Assembly: GCA_002951995.1 (NCBI GenBank)
Contig: CP019797.1
Location: 2,216,501-2,280,500, forward strand
Origin: Stenotrophomonas acidaminiphila
GTDB taxonomy: Bacteria; Pseudomonadota; Gammaproteobacteria; Xanthomonadales; Xanthomonadaceae
Length of the DNA: 64,000 nt
Direction: 5' to 3'
Under the pieces are notes generated by a model. That model was not told the DNA's origin, ran no database searches, and worked only from the letters and a program-made list of their open reading frames with translations. How positions within the stretch are numbered: position 1 is the stretch's first letter; each line of letters opens with the position of its first letter. Of this stretch, positions 18,579-26,274 are shown piece after piece. A program made the translations under genes and the position numbers.

Positions 18579-19001
18579 TCAGCGGCGCTTCTTGCGCACG
18601 TAGAGCACGAGCGAATGCTCTTCCAGTTCGTAGCCGTGCTCGGCCGCGATCCGTTTCTGCAGTTCCTCGATCTCGCGGCTCTCGAACTCGATGATCTTGC
18701 CGGTATCCACGTCCACCATGTGGTCGTGATGGCCACCCCGGTCCAGCTCGTAGACCGCCTGCCCGCCCTCGAAATTGTGCTTGAGCACCAGGCCGGCCGC
18801 CTCGAACTGGGTCAGCACGCGATAGACCGTCGCCAGGCCGATCTCGTCGCCGCAGTCGAGCAACTGCCGGTAGATGTCCTCGGCGGTCAGGTGGTGGTGG
18901 GGGGTGTTCTGCTCGAGCAGCGCCAGGATGCGCATCCGCGGATGCGTCACCTTGAGGCCGACTTTGCGCAGGTCGTTGGATTCCATGGCCATCGTGTTCA
19001 T
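18579..19001 (-). CDS. fur: Ferric uptake regulator Fur
   Basis: 140-residue Fe(II)-dependent repressor (shorter if the second or third Met is used). The winged-helix DNA-binding domain includes LKVTHPRMRILALLE and GLATVYRVLTQFEAAGLV. The metal-binding and dimerisation domain includes HHDHMVDVDTGKIIEF. The CxxC zinc pairs of the E. coli protein are absent, as in Pseudomonas-type Fur. It is divergent from bamE across an 89-base interval, a classic arrangement (omlA-fur) in pseudomonads and xanthomonads, and a strong terminator follows it. Confidence 0.96.
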   Translation of the reverse strand: MNTMAMESNDLRKVGLKVTHPRMRILALLEQNTPHHHLTAEDIYRQLLDCGDEIGLATVYRVLTQFEAAGLVLKHNFEGGQAVYELDRGGHHDHMVDVDTGKIIEFESREIEELQKRIAAEHGYELEEHSLVLYVRKKRR

Positions 19002-19090
19002 TGGCGGTTTGACGCCAGTTGCCTCCGGTCAGATCGCGCTGGGTGCCGGGGAGTGTATCATCGCCGGGATTTCCTCATTCGCCCGTCCCA

Positions 19091-19486
19091 ATGCGCAACC
19101 TCCTGCTGATCGCCGTTGTCGCCCTGTCCACCACCGGGTGCGGCATCATCTACAAGCAGCCCATCTACCAGGGCAACCTGCTGCAAGAAAAGTCCGTCGC
19201 ACAGCTGCAGGTGGGCCAGAGCAAGCAGCAGGTCAACGCGCTGCTTGGAACGCCGTCCATCCCCGACCCGTTCCACGCCCAGCGTTGGGATTACACCTCC
19301 AGCCAGCGCGTCAACCGCCTGGGCAGGACCGAGGTGAAGAACTTCACCGTGTTCTTCGAGAACGACCGGGTCACCCGCTGGGAAGGCGACTACTTCCCCA
19401 ACGAGGACGGGGAACTGGCCAAGCGCAGCGTGCGCCAGTTCGGCCCCAACCTGGCCAAGGACAAGAAGAAGCGCGGCGGCCGCTGA
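19091..19486 (+). CDS. bamE: Outer-membrane assembly lipoprotein BamE (OmlA/SmpA)
   Basis: 131-residue lipoprotein subunit of the BAM complex that inserts β-barrel proteins into the outer membrane. The N-terminus is a lipoprotein signal with lipobox LSTTGC (Cys at 17), so the mature protein is anchored in the outer membrane facing the periplasm. The SmpA/OmlA domain includes YQGNLL, VGQSKQQVNALLGTPSI and RWDYTSSQ. The C-terminus is rich in Lys and Arg. Divergence from fur supports the identification. Confidence 0.95.
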   Translation: MRNLLLIAVVALSTTGCGIIYKQPIYQGNLLQEKSVAQLQVGQSKQQVNALLGTPSIPDPFHAQRWDYTSSQRVNRLGRTEVKNFTVFFENDRVTRWEGDYFPNEDGELAKRSVRQFGPNLAKDKKKRGGR

Positions 19487-19507
19487 CGCCCGCCACCGCG
19501 CACCGGA

Positions 19508-19765
19508 TCAATCGCCGCCGCGCGCCCGCCGGCGGCGATTTTCTTTGGGGTCGGCCAACAGCGGCCTGAGCAGCTCGACGCGGTCCCCGTCCTGCAGCAA
19601 CTGCTGCGGCCGCGCCAGCACGCCATGCACGGCCACCGCCCGGGATTGACCACCGGGATCGAGCGCCGCCGCCGTCACCGCGTCGGCCACCGTCGCCCCC
19701 TCGGGCAATACCAGCTCGCGCCGCAGGTAGCGCTCCGGCCAGGCCAGCACCACCTCCACCCGCAC
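19508..19765 (-). CDS. rnfH: RnfH family protein
   Basis: 85-residue ubiquitin-like-fold protein of the RnfH family (UPF0125), marked by VEVVLAWPERYLRRELVLPEG, AVHGVL and DGDRVELLRPLLADPKE. Its function is not established; in E. coli and relatives it sits with ratA. Here it follows ratA by 3 bases with a GTG start at 19765, so the two are co-transcribed. It is convergent with bamE (21-base gap). Confidence 0.9.
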   Translation of the reverse strand: MRVEVVLAWPERYLRRELVLPEGATVADAVTAAALDPGGQSRAVAVHGVLARPQQLLQDGDRVELLRPLLADPKENRRRRARGGD

Positions 19766-19768
19766 GCC

Positions 19769-20197
19769 TCAGTCCCCCTGCTCGGCCACGCGCACGAAGT
19801 CGTTGACCATGCGGTCGGCCAGGCCCTGGAAGCCCAGCGCCAGCGCCGGCCCGAGCAGGCGCGAGGTCGGCTCGAACTCGAGCTCCAAGCTCACCTTGCA
19901 GGCGGCGTCGGACAATGGCTGGAACTGCCAGCGGCCATGCAGGCGCTTGAACGGGCCGTCCTTCAGCTGCATGTCGATGCTGCCCGGGCGCTGCAGGGTG
20001 TTCTCGGTCATGAACCAGGTGCGGAAGGAACCCAGCCCCAGGTCGAGGCGGGCCACCAGCCGCTCCGGGCCCGCTTCCAGGATCTGCGCCGCCTCGCACC
20101 AGCGGAAACGCCGCGGATAGGCAGCTACGTCGTTGACCAGGTCGAACATGCGCTCGGCCGGCTGTTCGACCAGGGCGCTGCGGCGGATGATAGGCAT
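19769..20197 (-). CDS. ratA: RatA family START/SRPBCC protein (CoQ10-like)
   Basis: 142-residue protein with a polyketide-cyclase/START lipid-binding fold, related to Coq10 (ubiquinone-binding) and named RatA in E. coli, where it was described as a toxin affecting 70S assembly. Visible motifs are [18 protein letters not shown] and [12 protein letters not shown]. The ATG at 20197 gives the family length; in-frame codons upstream are not conserved in character. It is divergent from smpB, 52 bases apart, the standard neighbourhood. Whether it acts in quinone handling or translation here is unknown. Confidence 0.9.
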   Translation of the reverse strand: MPIIRRSALVEQPAERMFDLVNDVAAYPRRFRWCEAAQILEAGPERLVARLDLGLGSFRTWFMTENTLQRPGSIDMQLKDGPFKRLHGRWQFQPLSDAACKVSLELEFEPTSRLLGPALALGFQGLADRMVNDFVRVAEQGD

Positions 20198-20249
20198 GCG
20201 GGATACGGACGGATGTTCGGAAAGCCTCCGAATCGGAGACAATACGGAA

Positions 20250-20753
20250 ATGAGCAAGAAACCCGGTAAGGATAAAGCAAAGAACGCGCAGGCCGACAAA
20301 ACCATCGCGCTCAACAAGCGCGCGCGCCACGAGTACCACCTGGAAGAACGCTTCGAGGCCGGGCTGGTGCTGCAGGGGTGGGAGATCAAGGCCATCCGCG
20401 CCGGGCGCGGCAACATGACCGACGCCTACGCCTACGTGAAGGACGGCGAGATCTTCCTGATCGGCGCGCAGATCACACCGTTGATCCAGGCATCGACCCA
20501 TACCGTCCCGGAGGACCGACGCCAGCGCAAGCTGCTGTTGCACCGGCGCGAGATCGACAAGCTCATCGGCCGGGTGGAGCGCGACGGCTACACCCTGGTG
20601 CCGACCGCGATGTACTGGAGCAAGAACCGCATCAAGCTGGAAATCGCACTGGCCAAGGGCAAGCAGGCGCATGACAAGCGCGATGCGGCCAAGGACCGCG
20701 ACTGGGCCCGCGAGAAGCAGCGTGCCCTGCGCGCCCACAACCGCAACGCCTGA
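20250..20753 (+). CDS. smpB: SsrA-binding protein SmpB
   Basis: 167-residue RNA-binding protein that escorts alanyl-tmRNA to stalled ribosomes for trans-translation. The OB-fold core has [30 protein letters not shown] and the [15 protein letters not shown] segment. The C-terminal basic tail ([20 protein letters not shown]) reaches into the mRNA channel. Its RNA partner ssrA lies about 5.6 kb downstream on the other strand; the distance has been increased by the island inserted between them. Confidence 0.97.
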   Translation: MSKKPGKDKAKNAQADKTIALNKRARHEYHLEERFEAGLVLQGWEIKAIRAGRGNMTDAYAYVKDGEIFLIGAQITPLIQASTHTVPEDRRQRKLLLHRREIDKLIGRVERDGYTLVPTAMYWSKNRIKLEIALAKGKQAHDKRDAAKDRDWAREKQRALRAHNRNA

Positions 20754-21360
20754 GCACGGCGGCGGCCCGGCCGCCCGCCGCATTGCCCACGCAGACGGCC
20801 CTGCCCGCCCTGCTGGGCCTGGCATCGCGCGGGTATGACAGCACCGCGCGCCGGGCGACGCCCGCATGCGTCAGCGCCCCGTGCGGCACGCCGCGCGTGA
20901 TCTGACCACCAGCGATGGAAGCGCCCCGTTGCCGGCATTGCCGCCAGCGACGCGGGGCCGCTGGCATCGCATGCCGCTGCCGGCCGCGAACCGTGCCTGC
21001 TGGCACCACCGACTTGCGCATCAGCGCAGCCGGCATACCTGCAAGGTCAGGAGAACAGCGTGCATGCCGCACAGCTGGCGCAGGCGGCGTCAGCGCAAGC
21101 ACCCCTGCGCGGGCGTATCTCCTGATAGATGCCCTCCAGTGGCTCCTGGGCAGTCGCGGAAGATGGCGATCACCCCAGCCGCGGATACCGGGTGCCAGCC
21201 GCCTTGATTGGCGATGCGACGACACGGGAACCGCGCCCGATCACGCCCGTCGCGCGATTGGGCCTCACGGCATCACGGCCACACGCGACGGACTGCAGGC
21301 TGCACGCAGCGCCCTTGCGCAGGCCTGCGACGCACGCTCCGGGAGCGCGTCGGCGGGCGC
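20754..21360. other. Gene-free interval between smpB and the ssrA island
   Basis: No supported gene in about 600 bases. Stop codons interrupt or weaken every frame of any length, and none resembles a known family. A GC-rich inverted repeat follows smpB closely (20759-20783) without a T-tract. Composition is that of the host chromosome. The interval ends at the terminator at 21361-21393, which matches the expected ssrA terminator. Confidence 0.6.
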
Positions 21361-21393
21361 AAAAAGAAAAGCCCAGCCGATGAAGGCTGGGCT
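21361..21393 (-). terminator. Original ssrA terminator, displaced by the island
   Basis: On the minus strand, a 9-bp stem AGCCCAGCC/GGCTGGGCT is followed by TTTTCTTTTT (plus strand 21361-21370). It starts 7 bases past the left attachment repeat. Joining 21400 to the ssrA end at 26342 would put it directly after the tmRNA CCA end, so it is best read as the native tmRNA terminator left behind when the element inserted. Confidence 0.8.
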
Positions 21394-21399
21394 CTACAG

Positions 21400-21414
21400 A
21401 TGGTGGAGGTGGGC
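21400..21414. repeat. Left attachment site (distal copy of the ssrA 3' end)
   Basis: ATGGTGGAGGTGGGC is identical to the last 14 bases of ssrA plus one. It is flanked on both sides by GGGCTCTACAGA (21389-21400 and 21411-21422), which may record an earlier event or be chance. Confidence 0.85.
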
Positions 21415-21476
21415 TCTACAGAAAATGGAGCGCAAGCGGCTGATTTGCGAGGAACTTTGAATGGCAGGCTTCCGTT

Positions 21477-21499
21477 GTTACCGCCAAAGTTACCGCCAA
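21477..21499. promoter_or_regulatory. Left arm-type sites: two GTTACCGCCAA copies 12 bp apart
   Basis: GTTACCGCCAA at 21477-21487 and 21489-21499. The same 10-mer pair with the same 12-base period occurs near the right end at 26208 and 26220, which suggests binding sites for Int or the AlpA-type protein. Confidence 0.55.
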
Positions 21500-21509
21500 C
21501 GAATGCCGA

Positions 21510-21722
21510 CTAGGCGCGCTTGGCGATGACCTCGGCCACCCATTGGTCAACCTCGGTGGACACCCAGCGGGTTGTCCGCTCCGACAGCTTGACCGGCTTT
21601 GGGAACGTGCCTGCGCGGGTACGTTCCCATACGGTGCTCTCGCCTAGTCCGACGATCTGGCAGACCTCGGCAATGGGCAAGAGGCGAACGGGAGTGGCGG
21701 CGTTGGTGTTTTGGTCGTGCAT
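21510..21722 (-). CDS. AlpA-family DNA-binding regulator / excisionase
   Basis: 70-residue MerR-like winged-helix protein. Motifs typical of AlpA and phage Xis proteins are LLPIAEVCQIVGLGESTVWE, RTRAGTFPKPVKLSERTTRW and VDQWV. GGAGA six bases upstream supports the ATG at 21722 rather than one six codons further up. In related elements AlpA either activates the integrase gene or acts as excision factor. Its position next to the left attachment site, beside the paired GTTACCGCCAA sites, fits the second role; this is inference. A terminator just upstream isolates it from the ParB-like gene. Confidence 0.85.
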   Translation of the reverse strand: MHDQNTNAATPVRLLPIAEVCQIVGLGESTVWERTRAGTFPKPVKLSERTTRWVSTEVDQWVAEVIAKRA

Positions 21723-21741
21723 GGCTTCTCCAAACGACAAA

Positions 21742-21771
21742 GCCCGCGCAGCGGGGCGACCGCTGGCGGGC
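21742..21771 (-). terminator. Hairpin terminator between the ParB-like gene and alpA
   Basis: The arms GCCCGC and CAGCG pair with CGCTG and GCGGGC (11 bp with one bulge), followed on the minus strand by TTTGTCGTTT. It ends 20 bases before the alpA start. The rest of 21772-22007 holds small hairpins (21821-21840, 21932-21948) but no gene. Confidence 0.7.
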
Positions 21772-22007
21772 TGTGGTGGTTGATGGTAGGTGTGGGGTGG
21801 GCTACGCGCGATGCCTCGCCGCCCGCTAATGTGAGCGGGCAGGCTCGCGCTTCCGTGGGATGGGGTGTTGGCCCGCGCTCACTATCCGGCCAATAGATCA
21901 CGCGGGGCTACGGGGGTAAGCACGCGCTCGCAGGGTGTTAGACACCCTCGCGGAAATTTTCGCTACACATTTCCGGGAGTATCAGCAGCCCAGCGGATCG
22001 CTCCCCC

Positions 22008-22059
22008 TGTCTCACCAGAGCATCCAGTTTGAGACAAGGGGTGGTGTCTCAATGAGACA
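22008..22059. promoter_or_regulatory. TGTCTCA operator-like cluster
   Basis: Four half-sites: TGTCTCA (22008-22014), TGAGACA (22030-22036), and the perfect 15-bp palindrome TGTCTCAATGAGACA (22045-22059). The cluster lies just past the ParB-like stop and upstream of alpA on the minus strand, so it is a candidate operator for an element-encoded repressor. Confidence 0.55.
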
Positions 22060-22063
22060 GTAG

Positions 22064-22890
22064 CTAGTAGTCTGCCTCTCCCTCATAGACCTCTGCCAAG
22101 CGCTCCCCTGCTTCGCTGATGGCGTCGTCCGCCAGCAGCCTCAGGGACCGGAGAAAGGCATCACGACCGTCCCTTTCGATGATCTTTGCCATCTGGGCCG
22201 CCCTTCGCTCATCCCGATGCCGCTCCCTGACATCCTCGGGCACGTCGGCGAACCTGTCGCGGCAGGCATTTCCCCGGACGTGTTTCCACTGTGGCCAGCC
22301 CGTGCCGGGGTCGCAGGCGTCGGGCTGGTAGTCAGCTGGGGAGACCTGGGGGAGCCGCTTGACCATCCGACCCACCGTGGACTTGTCCACTCCGAAGGCT
22401 CCGCCGATGCTCCTTAGGGACTCGCCTTCGGGCAGCCCGCGGCGTCCTTGGCTGGTGGCCGCCGCCAGGTACTGCCATGCGGATTCCCGCTGCTGATCGC
22501 GATGGAGCGGCAGCTTTGCGCCGTCGCAGTTGACCATCTTGGACACCATGAGGGCTTCCGCCCGAGTAGTGCCACGGACACGCACGGGGACGCTTAGGCG
22601 TCGCGCGCGCCGGTACGCCTTCAAGCGATGGTGTCCGTCGATCAGGAACAGCCCCCATCGATCCGGCCGACTAGCAGCGGGTCTAGGTCGGAACCTGCTT
22701 CCAGCTTGCCCACCATATCGCTTACGTGCTGCTCAGATGCATCCTCCAAGCGGGACCGATCACGAAATGGGGCGAGCCGGACATTCCTAGGCTGATACAT
22801 CGGATCTTCCCTGATAAGTCCGGGGGCAAGTTGCTGGACTTCCATGGCTCGCCATTCGGACAGCAGGGCCGTCAGCTTCTCCAGCGCCAC
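22064..22890 (-). CDS. ParB-like nuclease-domain protein, frame broken at a G5 run
   Basis: The N-terminal half (GTG at 22890; EVQQLAPGLIREDPMYQPRN, DMVGKLEAGSDLDPLLVGRI) and the half after the break (LFLIDGHHRLKAYRRARRLS) join into one ParB/sulfiredoxin-type domain if one G is added to the run at 22652-22656, giving about 275 residues. DGHHRLKAYRRA corresponds to the conserved G-x-R-R/H-R box. A helix-turn-helix follows (GAFGVDKSTVGRMVKRL). Such proteins bind DNA and, with CTP, spread or act as nucleases or regulators. The start lies 2 bases past the stop of a small gene upstream, so they form an operon. A partition role is unlikely without ParA. Confidence 0.7.
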
Positions 22891-22892
22891 GC

Positions 22893-23105
22893 CTACGCCC
22901 TCCGACGCCGGGTATCGGCGGCTTCGGGAGCGGGGATGGCAAGGATAAGGCGGTCGAGCACCTCCCCGTTTGTAAGGTGTCGGCCTTCTTTCCGTGACAG
23001 GTAGCGTTGCCAGTGCTTAAAGCGGCCGAAGGCGTCGATGCTGAAAGACACCTCCCGATAGACCACGGTCGCGGGTTGGGGAACAGGTGAGGGGTAGAAG
23101 TGCAT
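22893..23105 (-). CDS. Hypothetical protein, 70 aa, upstream of the ParB-like gene
   Basis: A 70-residue protein with a natural-looking composition (VVYREVSFSIDAFGRFKHWQ, YLSRKEGRHLTNGEVLDRLI) and a basic tail. No family is recognised with confidence; the LTNGEVLDRLI helix resembles ribbon-helix-helix or small DNA-binding proteins. Its stop is separated from the GTG of the ParB-like gene by two bases, which argues for co-translation and so for a real gene. Confidence 0.6.
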   Translation of the reverse strand: MHFYPSPVPQPATVVYREVSFSIDAFGRFKHWQRYLSRKEGRHLTNGEVLDRLILAIPAPEAADTRRRRA

Positions 23106-23171
23106 TGGTGGGATTCCATGTCGATTTCTTGGGGACGATAGGTGCGCGCCTGCACAGGGTGAGGGGGTGAG

Positions 23172-23375
23172 CTACGCCGGCTCCCTGCATTGCTCTTTGG
23201 CTGCCTTGCCGCACTGCTTCGCCTGCTTGAAGGGCCGCAAGTGCAGTGCGAAGCGCCGTAGCTCTCCGGGGGCAGCGCTGCGATGGCGGACGCGCATTCC
23301 TGCGGGGGCCTCAGTGATAAGGTGGGCGGCCGCTATGGTCTTGCCACCGGGCAGGTCGGCGGTGACCGCGCCCAT
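23172..23375 (-). CDS. Possible hypothetical gene or remnant, 67 aa or longer
   Basis: The minus-strand frame has coding-like sequence that extends above the only ATG (MGAVTADLPGGKTIAAAHLI at the start; LAELYSIGLPPERWFLA lies in frame upstream up to about 23445) but lacks an obvious start codon there. A short ATG-started piece with good GGAGAA spacing lies at 23477-23518 (MNADPTTNSVGHS) and stops at once; a one-base shift would continue it as VVAPYGGG. This looks like a small gene pair that is decayed or misread. No function can be named. Confidence 0.35.
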   Translation of the reverse strand: MGAVTADLPGGKTIAAAHLITEAPAGMRVRHRSAAPGELRRFALHLRPFKQAKQCGKAAKEQCREPA

Positions 23376-23661
23376 AGCAAGGAACCAACGCTCCGGGGGC
23401 AGTCCGATGCTGTAAAGCTCGGCCAGATCGTCAGCATCAATGTGCGCCTTCGCTCAGCCGCCGCCGTAGGGGGCAACTACGAATGGCCGACGCTGTTCGT
23501 TGTCGGGTCTGCATTCATTTCTCCATGGCTCCCGGCAAGCGTGCACGGCAAGACCGCCGAGGCCCGAAGGCCCAGCACTCGCGGATTACTTGGTTGTGAT
23601 TAGGTGATCCGGCTGTGAACCTAAGGGCACGACCGGAGGGTCAGCATCATGTGCTGCCTGC

Positions 23662-23750
23662 TCCAAGAGTGACCATTAAATCGGTCCGACGTCGTCCAAG
23701 GCGGACTACGGCAGTTCTGGCGGCGTTCCCTCCAAGAGCGACTACTAAAT
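23662..23750. repeat. Three iteron-like TCCAAGRGYGACYA repeats
   Basis: TCCAAGAGTGACCATTAAAT (23662), TCCAAGGCGGACTACGGCAG (23695) and TCCAAGAGCGACTACTAAAT (23731) are spaced 33 and 36 bases apart, in the AT-richer part of the island. The interval 23519-24002 has no supported gene besides these. Confidence 0.45.
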
Positions 23751-24002
23751 TAATTTCCATATTGATCAGAAACTTATGCAAGTTCGACCTGCATGAGCAA
23801 CCGATCTCTCTTAGGCAGGGCCTTCTTCAGGCACGCTCCGGCTGCGGCGGACCAAAACGACAGATAGGGCCGCTTACAGACAAGGACGTTGGCGACCGAG
23901 GATCAACTATGAAGCTGCTATATCGGGTTGAACTACGCCCCGCCCCCTCTTCGCAGCCCATACGCTGGGCTTTCTCCCGCTTACGGGCATTGGCAACGCA
24001 GC

Positions 24003-24092
24003 CTATGGGGTGACCGCCAGGATGGTCGGTACGCCGTCGTAGGCCTCGGTCTCCTCCACATAGAACGCCGCAGCGGCCCACTGGTTCGCCAT
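24003..24092 (-). CDS. Very small ORF, 29 aa, coupled to the 49-aa gene
   Basis: The ATG overlaps the stop of the preceding small gene (TAATG at 24090-24094). The predicted peptide is MANQWAAAAFYVEETEAYDG plus VPTILAVTP, soluble and acidic in the middle. Stop-start overlap and plausible composition are the only support. It may be a translated peptide of the membrane-protein operon or a chance frame. Confidence 0.35.
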   Translation of the reverse strand: MANQWAAAAFYVEETEAYDGVPTILAVTP

Positions 24093-24241
24093 TACGGCTG
24101 AGGCTCTTGCTGAGCATCACCACTGCCCGCCGAGTCCGCCGCCGCGGCAGGCAGTTCGGAGCCCACTCGCTCGGCTTGGAATCTCTTGTAGCTCTCTGCC
24201 AGCATCTCTTGGAACTTGACCCCTCTCACTCCTTTGGCCAT
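24092..24241 (-). CDS. Small hypothetical protein, 49 aa, overlapping the membrane-protein gene
   Basis: It starts inside the last 16 bases of the membrane-protein gene and stops at 24092. The sequence begins MAKGVRGVKFQEMLAESYKR and continues with an amphipathic helix and an Ala/Ser/Gly-rich acidic tail. The tight overlap indicates translational coupling. No family is recognised. In small mobile elements such pairs may be toxin-antitoxin-like or effector-regulator pairs, but nothing in the sequence proves this. Confidence 0.5.
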   Translation of the reverse strand: MAKGVRGVKFQEMLAESYKRFQAERVGSELPAAAADSAGSGDAQQEPQP

Positions 24242-24902
24242 GGCGAAATCCGTAGGCCAAAGGACAACCTCGCCGGGAATACCCCGTCATCCAAGTGCTC
24301 CGGAATCAGGCGGAGTGTTCCTTTCTCCTTATCCTCCACGCGGAGTAGGAATCGCGCGTATACGGCACGTTGGTTCCGTACTATGTCCCACACCTCGCCT
24401 CGAAAATCTCCCGTTGTTCCCAGTCGGCCGTCAAGCATGACGAGCGACCACGGGGCTAGAGAGTGGGTAGCCATGTAGGAAGAATGAATCTCGCCGACAT
24501 AGCGCCCCCCCCTAAGTACTCAATTGAAAGCTGAATCTCCCCGTTGTCTTCCATCGGGTCTTCGCCATGAAGAAGGTTCAGCTCTGTCCAAGCTTCGGGA
24601 TCACTTGAGAAGCGCCCTGAGTACCGCTGGTAGTCCCGGAATACGTTGAGCGTGGTCTCTCTGGCTACGGGAAAATGGCTTGAGAAAGACACGATCTTCT
24701 CAGGAAGTGCGAGCAGCCCTAGAAGCGCACTAACAATCCAGCCGGACGCCAGTCCAAGCCAGTAAGCCCACTTCTTCCAAGACGGTTTCTCCGCTTGCCT
24801 CTTGGAAACCTCTGGCGATTGATGCATCTGAGTGCGCCTTCGCTGTGCTTTCTTGTTCACCACGGTGACGATGCCTCGATTGTTTGCTTCCCATTCTGCC
24901 AT
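24226..24902 (-). CDS. Single-span membrane protein with β-rich tail, frame broken at a G8 run
   Basis: The N-terminal cytosolic part is basic (about 45 residues). One membrane helix follows (about 47-68, WAYWLGLASGWIVSALLGLL), then a domain with alternating β-like segments (TLNVFRDYQRYSGRFSSDPE, GEIQLSIEYLGGG). The first frame stops at 24456. The natural continuation (YVGEIHSSYMATHSLAPWSL, LVMLDGRLGTTGDFRGEVWD, KGTLRLIPEHLDDG) lies in another frame and is joined by one extra G in the G8 run (plus-strand C's 24505-24512), giving about 225 residues. The length of that tract allows either real slippage (phase variation) or a sequencing error. One TM helix plus a small β-rich domain recalls membrane effectors of anti-phage systems, but I do not recognise a family. 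Confidence 0.6.
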
Positions 24903-24938
24903 CGGCGAACGGGGCGAATTCTGGTGGATCAGAGTGCT

Positions 24939-26180
24939 TTAGGCGGTTTTGGCTTTAAAGTAGACGATGGCACCGGATGTGTTGGCGCGCAGACCGTCCA
25001 AGTAGTCCGCCCATGCCTGCATCATCTTCCGCCGCTCCTGGAGGTGACTGGTGCGGTTGTAGGCTCGCCCGTTGGGGTCGCGGACCGCGTGCGCCAGTTG
25101 GTGCTCGATCAGGTCCGGCCGCCACCCCAGCACTTCGTCCAACAACGTGCGCGCAGTGGCGCGGAAGCCGTGGGCAGTCATGGTTTCCTTGTCGAAACCC
25201 ATGCGACGCAACGCGGCAGTGAGCGCGTTATCGCTCAACGGTCGCTTGGGCGAACGGCCACCGGGGAACACGTATTGGCGGTGGCAGGTCAGCGGTTGCA
25301 GGTCGCGGAGGATCGCCACAGCCTGCGAAGATAGCGGAACGAGGTGCGGCTCGCGCATCTTCATCTTGTGCGCGGGGATGTTCCACTCACCTGCATCCAA
25401 GTCGATCTCCGACCACTCGGCATGGCGTAGTTCACCGGGGCGGACGAACACCAGCGGCGCAAGCCGCAGAGCAGCGCGCGTGGTTGCATCGCCGCTGTAG
25501 GCGTCGATGGCCCGCAGCAGGCCGCCGAGCTCTCGCGGGTCGGTGATGGCCGCATGGTGGCGTTCGGCAGGAGGCGCAAGCGCGCCCCGCAAGTCAGCCA
25601 CGGGATTCCGGTCGGCCCGTCCGGTGGCGACGGCGTAGCGCATGACCTGGCCGCAGTTTTGCATGATCCGGTGAGCTGACTCGATGGCGCCGCGTTCTTC
25701 AATACGGCGGGCCACGCGCAGGAAGTCGGGAGCGGTCAGCCCCGCAACCGGGCGACCGCCAATCCACGGGAACACGTCGTTGTCCATCCAGGCGACGACC
25801 TTGCAGCGGTAGGACTCCACCCAGTTCTGCTTACCTAGCCACTCTCGGGCCACGACCTCGAAACTGTTGGCTGCCCGCTCGGCACCCGCCACCTTCTCTG
25901 CCTTCCGGTGTTCGCCGGGGTCGATGCCCGCTGCCAGCAGACGGCGCGCTTCGGCATGACGGTCACGGGCAGCTTTGAGGGATACGTCGGGGTAGGTGCC
26001 AAGACTCAGGGTGTTGCGCTTGCCAGTTACCGGGCGGCGGTAGTCCCAGCGCCACCAGCGGGAGCCGTCCGGGTTGAGCAACAGGTACAGGCCGCCGCCA
26101 TCGCGGAGTTTGTACGGCTTGGGGCCGGGCTTGGCCTTGCGGATGGCAGGATCGGTGAGCGGTGGGACTGCTCGCGGCAT
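24939..26180 (-). CDS. int: P4-type tyrosine integrase with DUF4102 arm-binding domain
   Basis: 413-residue site-specific recombinase. The N-terminal DUF4102 domain (LTDPAIRKAKPGPKPYKLRD, GGLYLLLNPDGSRWWRWDYR, SLGTYPDVSLKAARD) binds arm sites; a SAM-like core-binding domain follows (about 105-200). The catalytic domain has Arg 247 (RPGELRHAEW), Lys near 272, His 337 and Arg 340 (HGFRATARTLL), His 364 (EHQLAH) and the nucleophile Tyr 374 (AYNRTSHLQERR). All active-site residues are present. It is oriented away from ssrA, which lies 163 bases beyond its start. Four GTTACCGCCA-type sites cover its start and promoter region, suggesting autoregulation. Confidence 0.95.
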   Translation of the reverse strand: MPRAVPPLTDPAIRKAKPGPKPYKLRDGGGLYLLLNPDGSRWWRWDYRRPVTGKRNTLSLGTYPDVSLKAARDRHAEARRLLAAGIDPGEHRKAEKVAGAERAANSFEVVAREWLGKQNWVESYRCKVVAWMDNDVFPWIGGRPVAGLTAPDFLRVARRIEERGAIESAHRIMQNCGQVMRYAVATGRADRNPVADLRGALAPPAERHHAAITDPRELGGLLRAIDAYSGDATTRAALRLAPLVFVRPGELRHAEWSEIDLDAGEWNIPAHKMKMREPHLVPLSSQAVAILRDLQPLTCHRQYVFPGGRSPKRPLSDNALTAALRRMGFDKETMTAHGFRATARTLLDEVLGWRPDLIEHQLAHAVRDPNGRAYNRTSHLQERRKMMQAWADYLDGLRANTSGAIVYFKAKTA

Positions 26181-26229
26181 GGCGGTAACTGTTTTGGCGG
26201 TAGTTGAGTTACCGCCATTGTTACCGCCA
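26180..26229. promoter_or_regulatory. Right arm-type sites over the integrase start
   Basis: TGGCGGTAAC (26180-26189) and TGGCGGTAGT (26195-26204) in one direction and GTTACCGCCA (26208-26217, 26220-26229) in the other. The pair 26208/26220 has the same 12-base period as the left-end pair at 21477/21489. Confidence 0.55.
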
Positions 26230-26274
26230 TGGGGAGCCGGATTTCAAGAGGCCCTACCGGACCTCCTTGGACAC

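Noticed and set aside
24107..24478. Plus-strand frame opposite the island membrane-protein gene
   Set aside because: Lacks family features and the minus strand shows tight gene overlaps; kept as shadow.
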